A DNA stretch of 64,000 bases, from positions 1 to 64,000 of the forward strand of contig JAVBLP010000006.1 of the NCBI GenBank assembly GCA_031553505.1, in the 5' to 3' direction. The DNA is from JAVBLP01 sp031553505 (GTDB taxonomy: Bacteria; Elusimicrobiota; Endomicrobiia; Endomicrobiales; Endomicrobiaceae). Both the position numbers and the translations under genes were made by a program. The notes below the pieces were generated by a model. The model was not told the origin of the DNA and searched no databases. It saw only the letters and a program-made list of their open reading frames with translations. Below, one piece after another: positions 37,684 through 45,557 of the stretch (position 1 is its first letter; every line of letters begins with the position of its first letter).

Positions 37684-39129
37684 ATGGAAAATACTATTGC
37701 CCGGGTCTATAAAAATGCAGGAGAAGCTTTTGCTAAAACGCGGCAACTTTCTTTAAAAGAGAGAACGGCGCTTTTAAAGAAGCTTAAAACCGTTATGGCT
37801 GAAGAAACGGATAATATTATTGATATTGTATGCGCCGAAACAGGCAAAGTAAAAACGGAAGCCTTGCTTTCGGATGTGTTTCCTTCCTTTGACGCGCTTA
37901 ATTACTGCATCAAAAACCTTTCAAAGTGCCTTTCTGCGAAAAAAGTAAAATCATCGGTGTTTTTTATGCCTGATAAATGCCGCGTGGAATACAGGCCTTC
38001 CGGTACGGCGCTTATTATCAGCCCGTGGAATTTCCCGTTTTTTCTTGCCTTTGTGCCTGTTTTAGATGCCGTAGCGGCAGGAAACAGCACGATATTAAAA
38101 CCATCTGAAATAACTCCTGAAACCGGCAAATATATATTAAAACTGTTTGAAAAAGCGGGTTTTCCCGTAAATACCGTGCAATGCGTACTTGGCGGCGCAG
38201 AGGCTGTCCAAAATGCCATAAAGCAAAAGCCCGCAAGAGTACTTTTTACCGGCAGTACAAAGACAGGCAGAGAGATTGCAAAGCTTTGCGGCGAATTACT
38301 GATTCCGTCAATTTTGGAACTTGGCGGCAAAGCGCCTGCCATTATTTGCGCGGATGCGGATATTGAAAGGGCTGCAAATGCCGTTACTTACGGCGCTTTT
38401 ATGAATAACGAGCAAGTCTGCATTGCAATTACAAGAGTTATTATTGATTCAAAAATCAAAGAAAAGTTTATTGGCGCGCTTGTAAAAAAAACTAAGGCTA
38501 TACGCTTTGGCAAGGATTATGGCAAGCTTATACAGCCAGAAAGAAAAGAATATTTACAAAGTTTAATAGATGAGGCGGTAAATAAAGGCGCAAAAATAGT
38601 TTATGAAGGGGAAAATTCTAAAGAATTTCTTGCTCCAGTTATAATTAGCGGCGTTACTTCCGAAATGCGCTTATTTCAGAAAGAATGTTTTGCTCCGGTA
38701 CTTGCCATAACAGAGTATAAATCTGGGCAGGAAGCCATAGAACTTGCAAACAACAGCAGTTACGGCTTGGCGGCAAGCATATGGTCCGGCAATTCAAAAA
38801 ATGCCGAAAAAATATCTAAGCATATTAATGCCGGAATGATAGGCATCAATGACAGCGTTAAAGGAATTGCGAATGCCGCTTTGCCTTTTGGCGGCATTAA
38901 AGACAGCGGTGTCGGCCGCTATCATTCCACGGACGGTCTGCGTTTCTTTTCTGACAAAATATCCGTTTTGTCGAGTAAATCTAAACGTAAAGATGAGCTT
39001 AACTGGTTTGCGTATAATCCGGAAAAGTATGATGATATGAAAACTGTCGTTATGTTTATGTCAGGCGTTAAAAAGTTTGGATTGACGGTATTAAAAAGCG
39101 CTTTTAAATTGTTTAAAAAACAGCCTTAA
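37684..39129 (+). CDS. Aldehyde dehydrogenase family protein
   Basis: A 481-residue NAD(P)-dependent aldehyde dehydrogenase. The NAD site SPWNFPFFLAF, the GSTKTGREIAK turn, the general base in LELGGKAP (Glu212) and the nucleophile in NNEQVCIA (Cys246) are all present, and LPFGGIKDSGVGRY matches the C-terminal signature. The substrate cannot be fixed from sequence; it resembles the coniferyl-aldehyde or medium-chain aldehyde group more than the CoA-acylating type. RBS aggggggaat overlaps the end of the preceding terminator region. The tail (about residues 455-481) is hydrophobic and basic, so peripheral membrane association is possible. Confidence 0.88.
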   Translation: MENTIARVYKNAGEAFAKTRQLSLKERTALLKKLKTVMAEETDNIIDIVCAETGKVKTEALLSDVFPSFDALNYCIKNLSKCLSAKKVKSSVFFMPDKCRVEYRPSGTALIISPWNFPFFLAFVPVLDAVAAGNSTILKPSEITPETGKYILKLFEKAGFPVNTVQCVLGGAEAVQNAIKQKPARVLFTGSTKTGREIAKLCGELLIPSILELGGKAPAIICADADIERAANAVTYGAFMNNEQVCIAITRVIIDSKIKEKFIGALVKKTKAIRFGKDYGKLIQPERKEYLQSLIDEAVNKGAKIVYEGENSKEFLAPVIISGVTSEMRLFQKECFAPVLAITEYKSGQEAIELANNSSYGLAASIWSGNSKNAEKISKHINAGMIGINDSVKGIANAALPFGGIKDSGVGRYHSTDGLRFFSDKISVLSSKSKRKDELNWFAYNPEKYDDMKTVVMFMSGVKKFGLTVLKSAFKLFKKQP

Positions 39130-39162
39130 GGCATATTTTTAACAGTTAACATCTTTCAAATA

Positions 39163-39199
39163 AAAAAGCGGGGGAGCTTTCAGGGCTCCCCCGCTTTTT
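39163..39199. terminator. Bidirectional intrinsic terminator
   Basis: GCGGGGGAGC (39168-39177) pairs with GCTCCCCCGC (39185-39194), flanked by A and T tracts on both sides. It separates the convergent aldehyde dehydrogenase and PEPCK genes and should stop both transcripts. Confidence 0.92.
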
Positions 39200-39216
39200 G
39201 GTATATCGTTTAACTG

Positions 39217-40986
39217 TTACATTCCAAGCTTTTTCTTAAGGTCAGTAAGCTGGTTTCTGAGTTCCTGCGGAATTTTGTCTCCAAACTTATTGTAGAACTC
39301 TTCAATCATGCCGACTTCTTTCTTCCAGTCGTCTTTATTAACGCTTAGAAGTTTGTCCATAGTTTCTTTCGGTATATCCAAACCGCTGAGGTCCAGCCCG
39401 CCTTCTTTAGGCATAAATCCGACTTCGGTTTCTTTCGCGTCAACTTTTCCGTCTATTCTGTCTATCATCCATTTTATGATTCTGGAATTATCCCTGAAGC
39501 CCGGCCACATAAATTTGCCGTTCTCATCTTTTCTAAACCAGTTGACCATAAATATTTTAGGAAGCTTTTTCGCTTTTTTACCTATGTTGAGCCAATGTTT
39601 GAAGTAATCGCCCATATTGTATCCGCAGAAAGGAAGCATCGCCATAGGGTCGCGCCTTACGGTGCCTACCGCGCCGCCTGCCGCTGCCGTCATTTCCGAG
39701 CCGATTATTGAAGCCGTAAATACTCCGCTGTCCCAGTCTTTGCACTCATAAACGAGCGGGATTGTGCTTTCCCTGCGCCCGCCGAAAATGATGCCCGAAA
39801 TAGGAACGCCTTTCGGATTATCATATTCTTTTGAAAGGGTAGGGCAGTTATAAATTGAAACCGTGAACCTTGAATTCGCGTGCGCTGCTGGCTTTCCGGA
39901 GGCCTTATCATATTTATTTCCCTGCCAGTCCGTTAAGTCCGCGGGTACTTCTTTTGACAAGCCTTCCCACCAAGGCGTATTGTTGCCGTTATCTACGGCC
40001 GTATTTGTGAAAAGCGTAGGGAAGAACTTATCGTTTTTAAGCGTATCAAGCATTATAGGGTTTGTGTTTGCTCCGGTTCCGGGGGCAACGCCGAACATTC
40101 CTGCTTCTGGGTTAATCGCGTAAAGCTGTCCGTCTTCGCCAACGTTAATCCAGGCGATGTCATCACCAAGCGTCCAGACTTTATATCCGGGAAATACCGG
40201 CTGAAGCAGCGCAAGGTTTGTTTTTCCGCACGCGGACGGGAAAGCGCCTAAGAAATAAGTCACTTTTCCGTCAGGCGCTTCAACGCCGATGATTATCATA
40301 TGTTCCGCAAGCCATCCTTCGTTGAAACCCAAATATGAAGCGATTCTTAGCGCGTAGCATTTCTTGCCTAGAAGGGCATTTCCGCCGTATCCAGAGCCGA
40401 AGCTCATAACGCAGTTTTCCTGCGGGAAGTGCATAATGAACCTTCTGTCGGGGTTTACGTCGCCTATAGAGTGGATGCCTCTGAAAAAATCGGAAGAATT
40501 GCCTATTCTGTCAGTTGCCTGTCTGCCGACTTTTGACATTATTCTCATGCTCAAAGCCACATAAACGGAATCCGTGACTTCTATGCAGTTTTTCGCGTAT
40601 TTTGATTTGGGGTCGCCCATCACAAAAGGAATAACATACATCGTTCTTCCTTTCATACAGCCTTTCATAAGGCCGTTCATCTTGTCTTTCGCTTCTTTCG
40701 GGTCCATCCAGTTATTATTAGGGCCCGCCTGGTCTTTTGCAGGTGTACATACAAAAGTCAAGTGTTCAACCCTTGCCACGTCGTTCGGGTTTGAACGGTG
40801 GTAATAAGAGTTAGGGAATACTCCGCCGTTGAGTTCTGTAAGTATCGGCTGCCCATCTCTTTTTTCTTCCTGCGCCAGTTTTGTAAGGTTTTTTGCTTCT
40901 TCTTCAGAACCGTCCATTATATAGACTTTGTCAGGCTGAAGGAAATCTTTCATTTCTTGAATAAACTGCTCCATAGGTGTTGCCAT
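39217..40986 (-). CDS. pckG: Phosphoenolpyruvate carboxykinase (GTP)
   Basis: Interconverts oxaloacetate plus GTP and PEP plus CO2 plus GDP. The 589-residue protein has the GTP-class kinase loop GAFPSACGKTNLA with its Cys, the metal motif GDDIAWI, and the GTP-type C-terminal block RRDPMAMLPFCGYNMGDYF. In fermenters of this kind the enzyme often runs in the carboxylating direction toward oxaloacetate, conserving GTP. RBS aaggagcg precedes the ATG. The NDK gene ends 32 bases upstream on the same strand with no terminator between, so NDK could move phosphate between the GTP made here and ATP; the pairing is suggestive. Confidence 0.96.
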   Translation of the reverse strand: MATPMEQFIQEMKDFLQPDKVYIMDGSEEEAKNLTKLAQEEKRDGQPILTELNGGVFPNSYYHRSNPNDVARVEHLTFVCTPAKDQAGPNNNWMDPKEAKDKMNGLMKGCMKGRTMYVIPFVMGDPKSKYAKNCIEVTDSVYVALSMRIMSKVGRQATDRIGNSSDFFRGIHSIGDVNPDRRFIMHFPQENCVMSFGSGYGGNALLGKKCYALRIASYLGFNEGWLAEHMIIIGVEAPDGKVTYFLGAFPSACGKTNLALLQPVFPGYKVWTLGDDIAWINVGEDGQLYAINPEAGMFGVAPGTGANTNPIMLDTLKNDKFFPTLFTNTAVDNGNNTPWWEGLSKEVPADLTDWQGNKYDKASGKPAAHANSRFTVSIYNCPTLSKEYDNPKGVPISGIIFGGRRESTIPLVYECKDWDSGVFTASIIGSEMTAAAGGAVGTVRRDPMAMLPFCGYNMGDYFKHWLNIGKKAKKLPKIFMVNWFRKDENGKFMWPGFRDNSRIIKWMIDRIDGKVDAKETEVGFMPKEGGLDLSGLDIPKETMDKLLSVNKDDWKKEVGMIEEFYNKFGDKIPQELRNQLTDLKKKLGM

Positions 40987-41018
40987 TTTTGCGCGCTCCT
41001 TATATGTGGGTTATTTTT

Positions 41019-41531
41019 TTATGCCCAGACCGTCTCTTCTTTCTTTTCAACGGTAACTTTTTTCACGGGGTATATGTTTTTTACGATTTCTTCAGGTTTA
41101 AACCAAAGCTTTATCTCTCTTTCCGCTTCCGAGGTATCTGAAGAGCAGTGCACTACATTTTCATAAACGCCTTTAGTGGTAATTCTGCCGTAAGCGCCTC
41201 TTATTGAAACAGGGTCGGCTTCTTCAGGATTTGTGGCTCCCGCAATGGTTCTCATTCTTGAGATTGCGTCTTCTCCCTGATAAACAAGCGCAATAACCCT
41301 ATCCCACGGTTCGCCGTAAACTTTGCCCTGTATATATTCCACAAGTTCGCCAAAGAAAGGCTTGTCTTTCAGGTGAAAATAGTGCTGTTCCGCAAGTTCT
41401 TTGCTTACTTTTACGACTTTTGCTCCTATAATGACCATTCTCGCTTCGGAAAGCTTCGTAAGAATGTTGCCCGTTAACGATTTTTTAATTCCGTCCGGTT
41501 TAACTAAGATTAAAAGTTGTTCTGTTGCCAT
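41019..41531 (-). CDS. ndk: Nucleoside diphosphate kinase
   Basis: Balances nucleoside triphosphates through a phospho-His intermediate. The 170-residue protein is longer than the usual 140: it starts ATEQLLILVKPDG as expected, has the extended RTIAGATNPEEADPVSIRGAYG segment, and the catalytic His128 lies in ENVVHCSSD. A tail of about 20 residues (YPVKKVTVEKKEETVWA) extends past the normal end. RBS aaggag is well placed. It forms an apparent operon with pckG. The family assignment is secure; the functional effect of the extra length is unknown. Confidence 0.95.
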   Translation of the reverse strand: MATEQLLILVKPDGIKKSLTGNILTKLSEARMVIIGAKVVKVSKELAEQHYFHLKDKPFFGELVEYIQGKVYGEPWDRVIALVYQGEDAISRMRTIAGATNPEEADPVSIRGAYGRITTKGVYENVVHCSSDTSEAEREIKLWFKPEEIVKNIYPVKKVTVEKKEETVWA

Positions 41532-41552
41532 TTTTTTCTCCTTATGTGCATA

Positions 41553-41600
41553 TAAAAAATTTGCAGCATCGGGGCTTATAACCGGAGCCCATGCCGCAAA
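41553..41600 (-). terminator. Intrinsic terminator of the GT-C gene pair
   Basis: Read on the minus strand, TTTGCGGCAT-GGGCT pairs with AGCCCC-ATGCTGCAAA around a short loop (one mismatch, two-base bulge) and runs into TTTTTTAT. It lies 59 bases after the stop of the second GT-C gene and 22 bases before the ndk start. Confidence 0.75.
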
Positions 41601-41658
41601 TAGTATATACGATATGAATTTGATTTATTATACAACAAAAACCCGCGTTTTTGCAATA

Positions 41659-43287
41659 TTAATTTTTGTTGTATTTCATGATTATTATATAGCCGTCATC
41701 TTCAATTTCTTTATTAAGAACTTTAAGCCTTTTTATAAGAAGCGGGCTGGTTGGCATGATTGCCAGCCCCTGTTTAATTATGTCTATAGCGGCAGGTCCG
41801 TTTTCCTGCGATTCATAATATTTGCTTATTTGCAGATAAGGATGCTCGTTAAATTTATTAGTTTGAATGGCTTTGCGGTAGTACTCCAAGGCTTTTTCGT
41901 AATCTTGTTTGGCAATATAGACATCGCCCGCCCTTGTAAAGTCAATGGAGCTTGGTTTATCCGTAAGATTGATTATCTTTAAAGCGTAGTGCTCCGCATT
42001 GTTGTAATCGTTGTTTTCAAGATAGTATCTTGCTATTGCCGCGTTTGGAACGGCAGAAACGGGATTTTCTTCAAGCGCCGGGAACCAGAAAGATACCCTG
42101 TCCTCATAATAAAAAGACCTTTTATATGAAATAAACGAAAACGTTAACAGTAAAACCGGGACAATTATACAAAAAGCTTTTTTACTTTTGGGATACGTTT
42201 TGACAACGGCGGAGTAAATTTCAAGCAAAACTATCATAATTCCGGCTAAAGGCAGATAAAGCCTGTGCGGATGGTATATTGTGCTAGACATTGAAAAAGT
42301 CGGCAGCAAAAACACAAAAAACCAAATTATGCCAAACCATATCCGGTTAAAATTGATGTTTTTTCTGCATACCACGGCCAATAATGCAAGGATTAAAACG
42401 GGTATAAGCCCTTTCAGCATGATTTCAAAACTTGCCTTAAATTCCGGCAAAAGCAACAGTTTTTCAGTAAAAAAGGTTATTCCTAAATACCAGGATAGCG
42501 AAAAAACGGAAGAAAACAGGTTTTTTGTGATGCCTGCCGGATTAAACACGTATGTTCCATGTAACATGCCTGCTTTTCTTAAGAATATGTAAATAAGCAT
42601 GGCTGCCAGAATAAAGAAAGTTATTTTCAGCGCTTTTGCTTTGTTCAGTCTGATTTTGTCAAAAATAACATAAAAAACAAATAATACCGGAACCGCTACC
42701 GCGGTTTCTTTCACAAGAAGTGCCGATAACATGCATATAAACATTAAAAAGTACAAATATATTTTATCTGATTTCAGGTTTTTGATAAAGAAAATGAATA
42801 AAAGGATTATAAATATCGCAAGTAAGATATCGTTTCTGCCGGGAATCCATGAAACCGCTGATGATAAAGCCGGGTGGACCGCAAAAAGCAGCGAAACGCA
42901 TAAAGATGAAGTAATTGAATACCCTAAAAGCGTTAAAAACACTAAAATAAGAAATACCGCGGCAATATGCAGCATGATATTTGAAAAATGATAAAAACCA
43001 AGCTCCCCGCCGCTGATAACGGTATCAATAAAAAAAGAAAGATTCAGGAAAGGCCTGAAAAACATATTGTTAACTTCATTGAAAACAGGCTCTTTTAAAA
43101 CGGATATAATTTTGGCAAAGCTGTCCATGTTTTCTGTTTTTGCCATGATTATTGTGGTGTCATCGTGGTAAGTAAAATTAAAGTTTACGGTATGGTGATA
43201 TACTATAAATACGGTAAAAAAAACCGCCGCGAAAGAAAGAATATAAGCTTTGTAATCATTTATTGCCTGTCTGAATGATTTTTTCAT
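41659..43287 (-). CDS. TMTC-like GT-C membrane glycosyltransferase with TPR tail (paralog 2)
   Basis: A 542-residue polytopic protein with about ten membrane helices and a TPR tail (AEHYALKIINLTDKPSSIDF, EKALEYYRKAIQTNKFNEHP, GPAAIDIIKQGLAIMPTSPL). The catalytic-type loop reads YHDDTT (Asp42-43) and the signature is HPALSSAVSWIPGRNDIL. It overlaps paralog 3 by 4 bases (ATGA), so the two are translationally coupled. Its sequence is clearly homologous to the gene at 34239 but diverged over the membrane part, implying old duplications with possibly different sugars or acceptors. A terminator follows. Confidence 0.8.
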   Translation of the reverse strand: MKKSFRQAINDYKAYILSFAAVFFTVFIVYHHTVNFNFTYHDDTTIIMAKTENMDSFAKIISVLKEPVFNEVNNMFFRPFLNLSFFIDTVISGGELGFYHFSNIMLHIAAVFLILVFLTLLGYSITSSLCVSLLFAVHPALSSAVSWIPGRNDILLAIFIILLFIFFIKNLKSDKIYLYFLMFICMLSALLVKETAVAVPVLFVFYVIFDKIRLNKAKALKITFFILAAMLIYIFLRKAGMLHGTYVFNPAGITKNLFSSVFSLSWYLGITFFTEKLLLLPEFKASFEIMLKGLIPVLILALLAVVCRKNINFNRIWFGIIWFFVFLLPTFSMSSTIYHPHRLYLPLAGIMIVLLEIYSAVVKTYPKSKKAFCIIVPVLLLTFSFISYKRSFYYEDRVSFWFPALEENPVSAVPNAAIARYYLENNDYNNAEHYALKIINLTDKPSSIDFTRAGDVYIAKQDYEKALEYYRKAIQTNKFNEHPYLQISKYYESQENGPAAIDIIKQGLAIMPTSPLLIKRLKVLNKEIEDDGYIIIMKYNKN

Positions 43288-44924
43288 TTTACTTCCATTA
43301 TTATCCTGTAATCATTTGTATTATTGCCGGTTTTTATTTTGTTGCGCAATAATTTGCTTTTAGGTATTAATGCCAGCCCCTCGGCAATAACGGCATCCGC
43401 GTTTTCCTTTTCATTTTTTGCATTGTAATAATCATACAGGCTTGTGTAAACGTGCTCATTTAAACTGTCGTCATTTTTTGCCTGCATAAGGTATTCATGC
43501 GCCTTATCGGCTTCATTTTTTGCCATTAGTACGTTTGCGGCTTCAACAAGTATGGCAGTATGGTTATGATGGCGTTTTTGCTTATCCGTTTCCAATGCTT
43601 TTGTGATATGGTATTCTGCTTTACCAATGTCGCCTTCGCGGGTGTAGTATCTTGCTAAAGATATATTGGTTGTTTCCGATAAAGGGTTTTGCTCGTAAGA
43701 ATTAATCCAGAAAGACGCTCTGTCTCTATAGTAAAAAGATGATTTGTATGATATAACAGAAAAAGAAAGCAATAACAGGGCACACAAGGAAAAAACGGCT
43801 GTTTTATGCTTGTTTAGTTTTGGCAATGCGGGAATTATTACAAGTTCAAGCAGAATTATAATAATTCCTATTATAGGTATATACAGCCTGTGGTTTAAAT
43901 AAATCCCGCCTCTTATTATTAATGTGGGGAGAAGGAAGAGGAAGTACCACAGCAGCCCGAAAGCTGTATGCTTAAAGTTAATTTTTTTTCTGAAAATATA
44001 TGCGAATACGCATAAGATGAATGCCGGCATTAAACCTTTTAGTATGTCATAAAAAGATATATTTATTTCAGGAAACAAATATATCTTTTCCGTAAGGAAA
44101 ACTATGCCGAAATACCATGCCGAAGCCTTAAAGAAACCGTAATAAAGGTTTGATAAAATACTTGATATCTTAAATTCGCCGGCGCCTTGCGATAAAACCG
44201 CTGTCCTGACAACCAGGTAAAAAACAAAAGCCGCTGCAATAAAAATAGCAGTTGTTTTTACTGTTTTAACAGTTAAAGCGCCCGGCTGTTTATTATATAG
44301 AAACAGATAGAGTATAAATATTACGGGTATTATGGCGGCAGTTTCTTTTACAAAAAACGCTGCTAAAAAAGATAATGCGGTAAAAAAACAATATGACGTT
44401 TTGCTGCTATTTATGCTTTGTACAAAAAATATTAGCGACAGCAGCGTAAAAATTGCAAACAAAGTGTCATTCCTGCCGGGTATCCATACTGCAGCTGATA
44501 CCAATGCAGGATGAACTGCAAATAAAAGAGTTAATAACAAAGACGGTATTTTAGAATAACCCAGCTTTAATAAGAAAAGTAACAGTAAAAAAACCGCTGA
44601 AACATGGAGCAATGTATTGGTATAGTGATTAAACCCTGTGTCTCCTCCGCTTATCAGCGCATCCAGATAAAAAGACAGGGTAAGGACAGGCCTGTAATAC
44701 ATGCTGTTTACGGTTTCGTAAACAGGTTCGGCAAATATTTGCTTAATTTTAAGCAGGGGAGCATCAAAATCAGATATCTTATATGTTGCAATTGTCACAT
44801 CATCAAAATTTGTTAATCCGAATTTTGAGGTATGGCCGAATACTGCAAAAACCAATATAAAAATAATGCAAAAAGAGATTAATTCAAATTTATGCTTATT
44901 TATGAATGAATTTAGTTTTTTCAT
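43284..44924 (-). CDS. TMTC-like GT-C membrane glycosyltransferase with TPR tail (paralog 3)
   Basis: A 546-residue protein with the same plan as its neighbours: about ten membrane helices, acidic motif NFDDVT (Asp41-42), signature HPALVSAAVWIPGRNDTL, and a C-terminal helical-repeat tail (AEYHITKALETDKQKRHHNH, ADKAHEYLMQAKNDDSLNEH). No ribosome site precedes the ATG. Instead a near-consensus promoter ends exactly 6 bases before it, so the message is predicted to be leaderless. It is the first gene of a two-gene operon with paralog 2 and divergent from the Nudix gene. Confidence 0.8.
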   Translation of the reverse strand: MKKLNSFINKHKFELISFCIIFILVFAVFGHTSKFGLTNFDDVTIATYKISDFDAPLLKIKQIFAEPVYETVNSMYYRPVLTLSFYLDALISGGDTGFNHYTNTLLHVSAVFLLLLFLLKLGYSKIPSLLLTLLFAVHPALVSAAVWIPGRNDTLFAIFTLLSLIFFVQSINSSKTSYCFFTALSFLAAFFVKETAAIIPVIFILYLFLYNKQPGALTVKTVKTTAIFIAAAFVFYLVVRTAVLSQGAGEFKISSILSNLYYGFFKASAWYFGIVFLTEKIYLFPEINISFYDILKGLMPAFILCVFAYIFRKKINFKHTAFGLLWYFLFLLPTLIIRGGIYLNHRLYIPIIGIIIILLELVIIPALPKLNKHKTAVFSLCALLLLSFSVISYKSSFYYRDRASFWINSYEQNPLSETTNISLARYYTREGDIGKAEYHITKALETDKQKRHHNHTAILVEAANVLMAKNEADKAHEYLMQAKNDDSLNEHVYTSLYDYYNAKNEKENADAVIAEGLALIPKSKLLRNKIKTGNNTNDYRIIMEVK

Positions 44925-44930
44925 GGGCAG

Positions 44931-44960
44931 ATTATATAAAATTGTGCGCTAATATGCCAA
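44931..44960 (-). promoter_or_regulatory. Promoter of the GT-C gene pair, positioned for a leaderless transcript
   Basis: On the minus strand: TTGGCA (44960-44955), 18-base spacer, TATAAT (44936-44931), then 6 bases to the ATG at 44924. With normal spacing the first transcribed base is the A of the start codon. It stands back to back with the Nudix promoter. Confidence 0.7.
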
Positions 44961-44978
44961 AATACGGGTTTATGCCCT

Positions 44979-45007
44979 TTGAAAGCGGCATAAAAAAATG
45001 ATAGAAT
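44979..45007 (+). promoter_or_regulatory. Promoter of the Nudix-aspS run, positioned for a leaderless transcript
   Basis: TTGAAA (44979-44984), 17-base spacer, TAGAAT (45002-45007), then 7 bases to the ATG at 45015. Transcription should start at or one base before the start codon, and no Shine-Dalgarno sequence is present. Confidence 0.68.
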
Positions 45008-45014
45008 AACCGCC

Positions 45015-45542
45015 ATGATTGAAAAGGTCATAAAAAAAAACAGAATATATAAAGGAAAAGCAGTAGATTTTTACTGCGATGAAGTTGAGCTTCCAAACGG
45101 GCAGACAGCGACAAGGGAATATTTGGGACATCCCGGCGCCGCGGCTGTCCTTCCTTTTTTGGATAAAAATAACATTATATTGGTTAAACAGTTCAGGTAT
45201 CCGATCGGTAAAGTGACTTATGAAATACCTGCCGGAAAGATAGATACAGGGGAAACCCCTTTAGAATGCATTAAAAGAGAGCTTGAAGAAGAAACTGGCT
45301 ATAAAGCAAAAAAGATTGAAAAATTAATGTCTTTTTATCCAACAACGGCGTTTTCAAACGAGATGCTGCATATTTTTGCGGCATTCGGGCTTGTAAAAGG
45401 CAACGCGAACCCTGATGAAGACGAGTTTGTTTCCAAGGTAAATATAAATTTTCAGGAAGCGGTTGAAATGGTCAGAAAAGGTTTAATAATGGACTCAAAA
45501 ACTGTAATTGCGTTATTGTATTTCGAAAATATTTTAAAATAG
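45015..45542 (+). CDS. Nudix hydrolase, ADP-ribose pyrophosphatase type
   Basis: A 175-residue Nudix protein. The box GKIDTGETPLECIKRELEEETGY fits the G-x5-E-x7-R-E-x2-E-E-x-G pattern completely, and the flanking YEIPAG before it and FYPTTAFSNE after it match ADP-ribose pyrophosphatases, which hydrolyse ADP-ribose to AMP and ribose-5-P. The substrate is inferred from these flanks. No ribosome site is visible; the start follows the promoter directly. The aspS gene begins 15 bases after its stop, so it leads the long rightward operon. Confidence 0.88.
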   Translation: MIEKVIKKNRIYKGKAVDFYCDEVELPNGQTATREYLGHPGAAAVLPFLDKNNIILVKQFRYPIGKVTYEIPAGKIDTGETPLECIKRELEEETGYKAKKIEKLMSFYPTTAFSNEMLHIFAAFGLVKGNANPDEDEFVSKVNINFQEAVEMVRKGLIMDSKTVIALLYFENILK

Positions 45543-45557
45543 GGACGGGACATTTTT

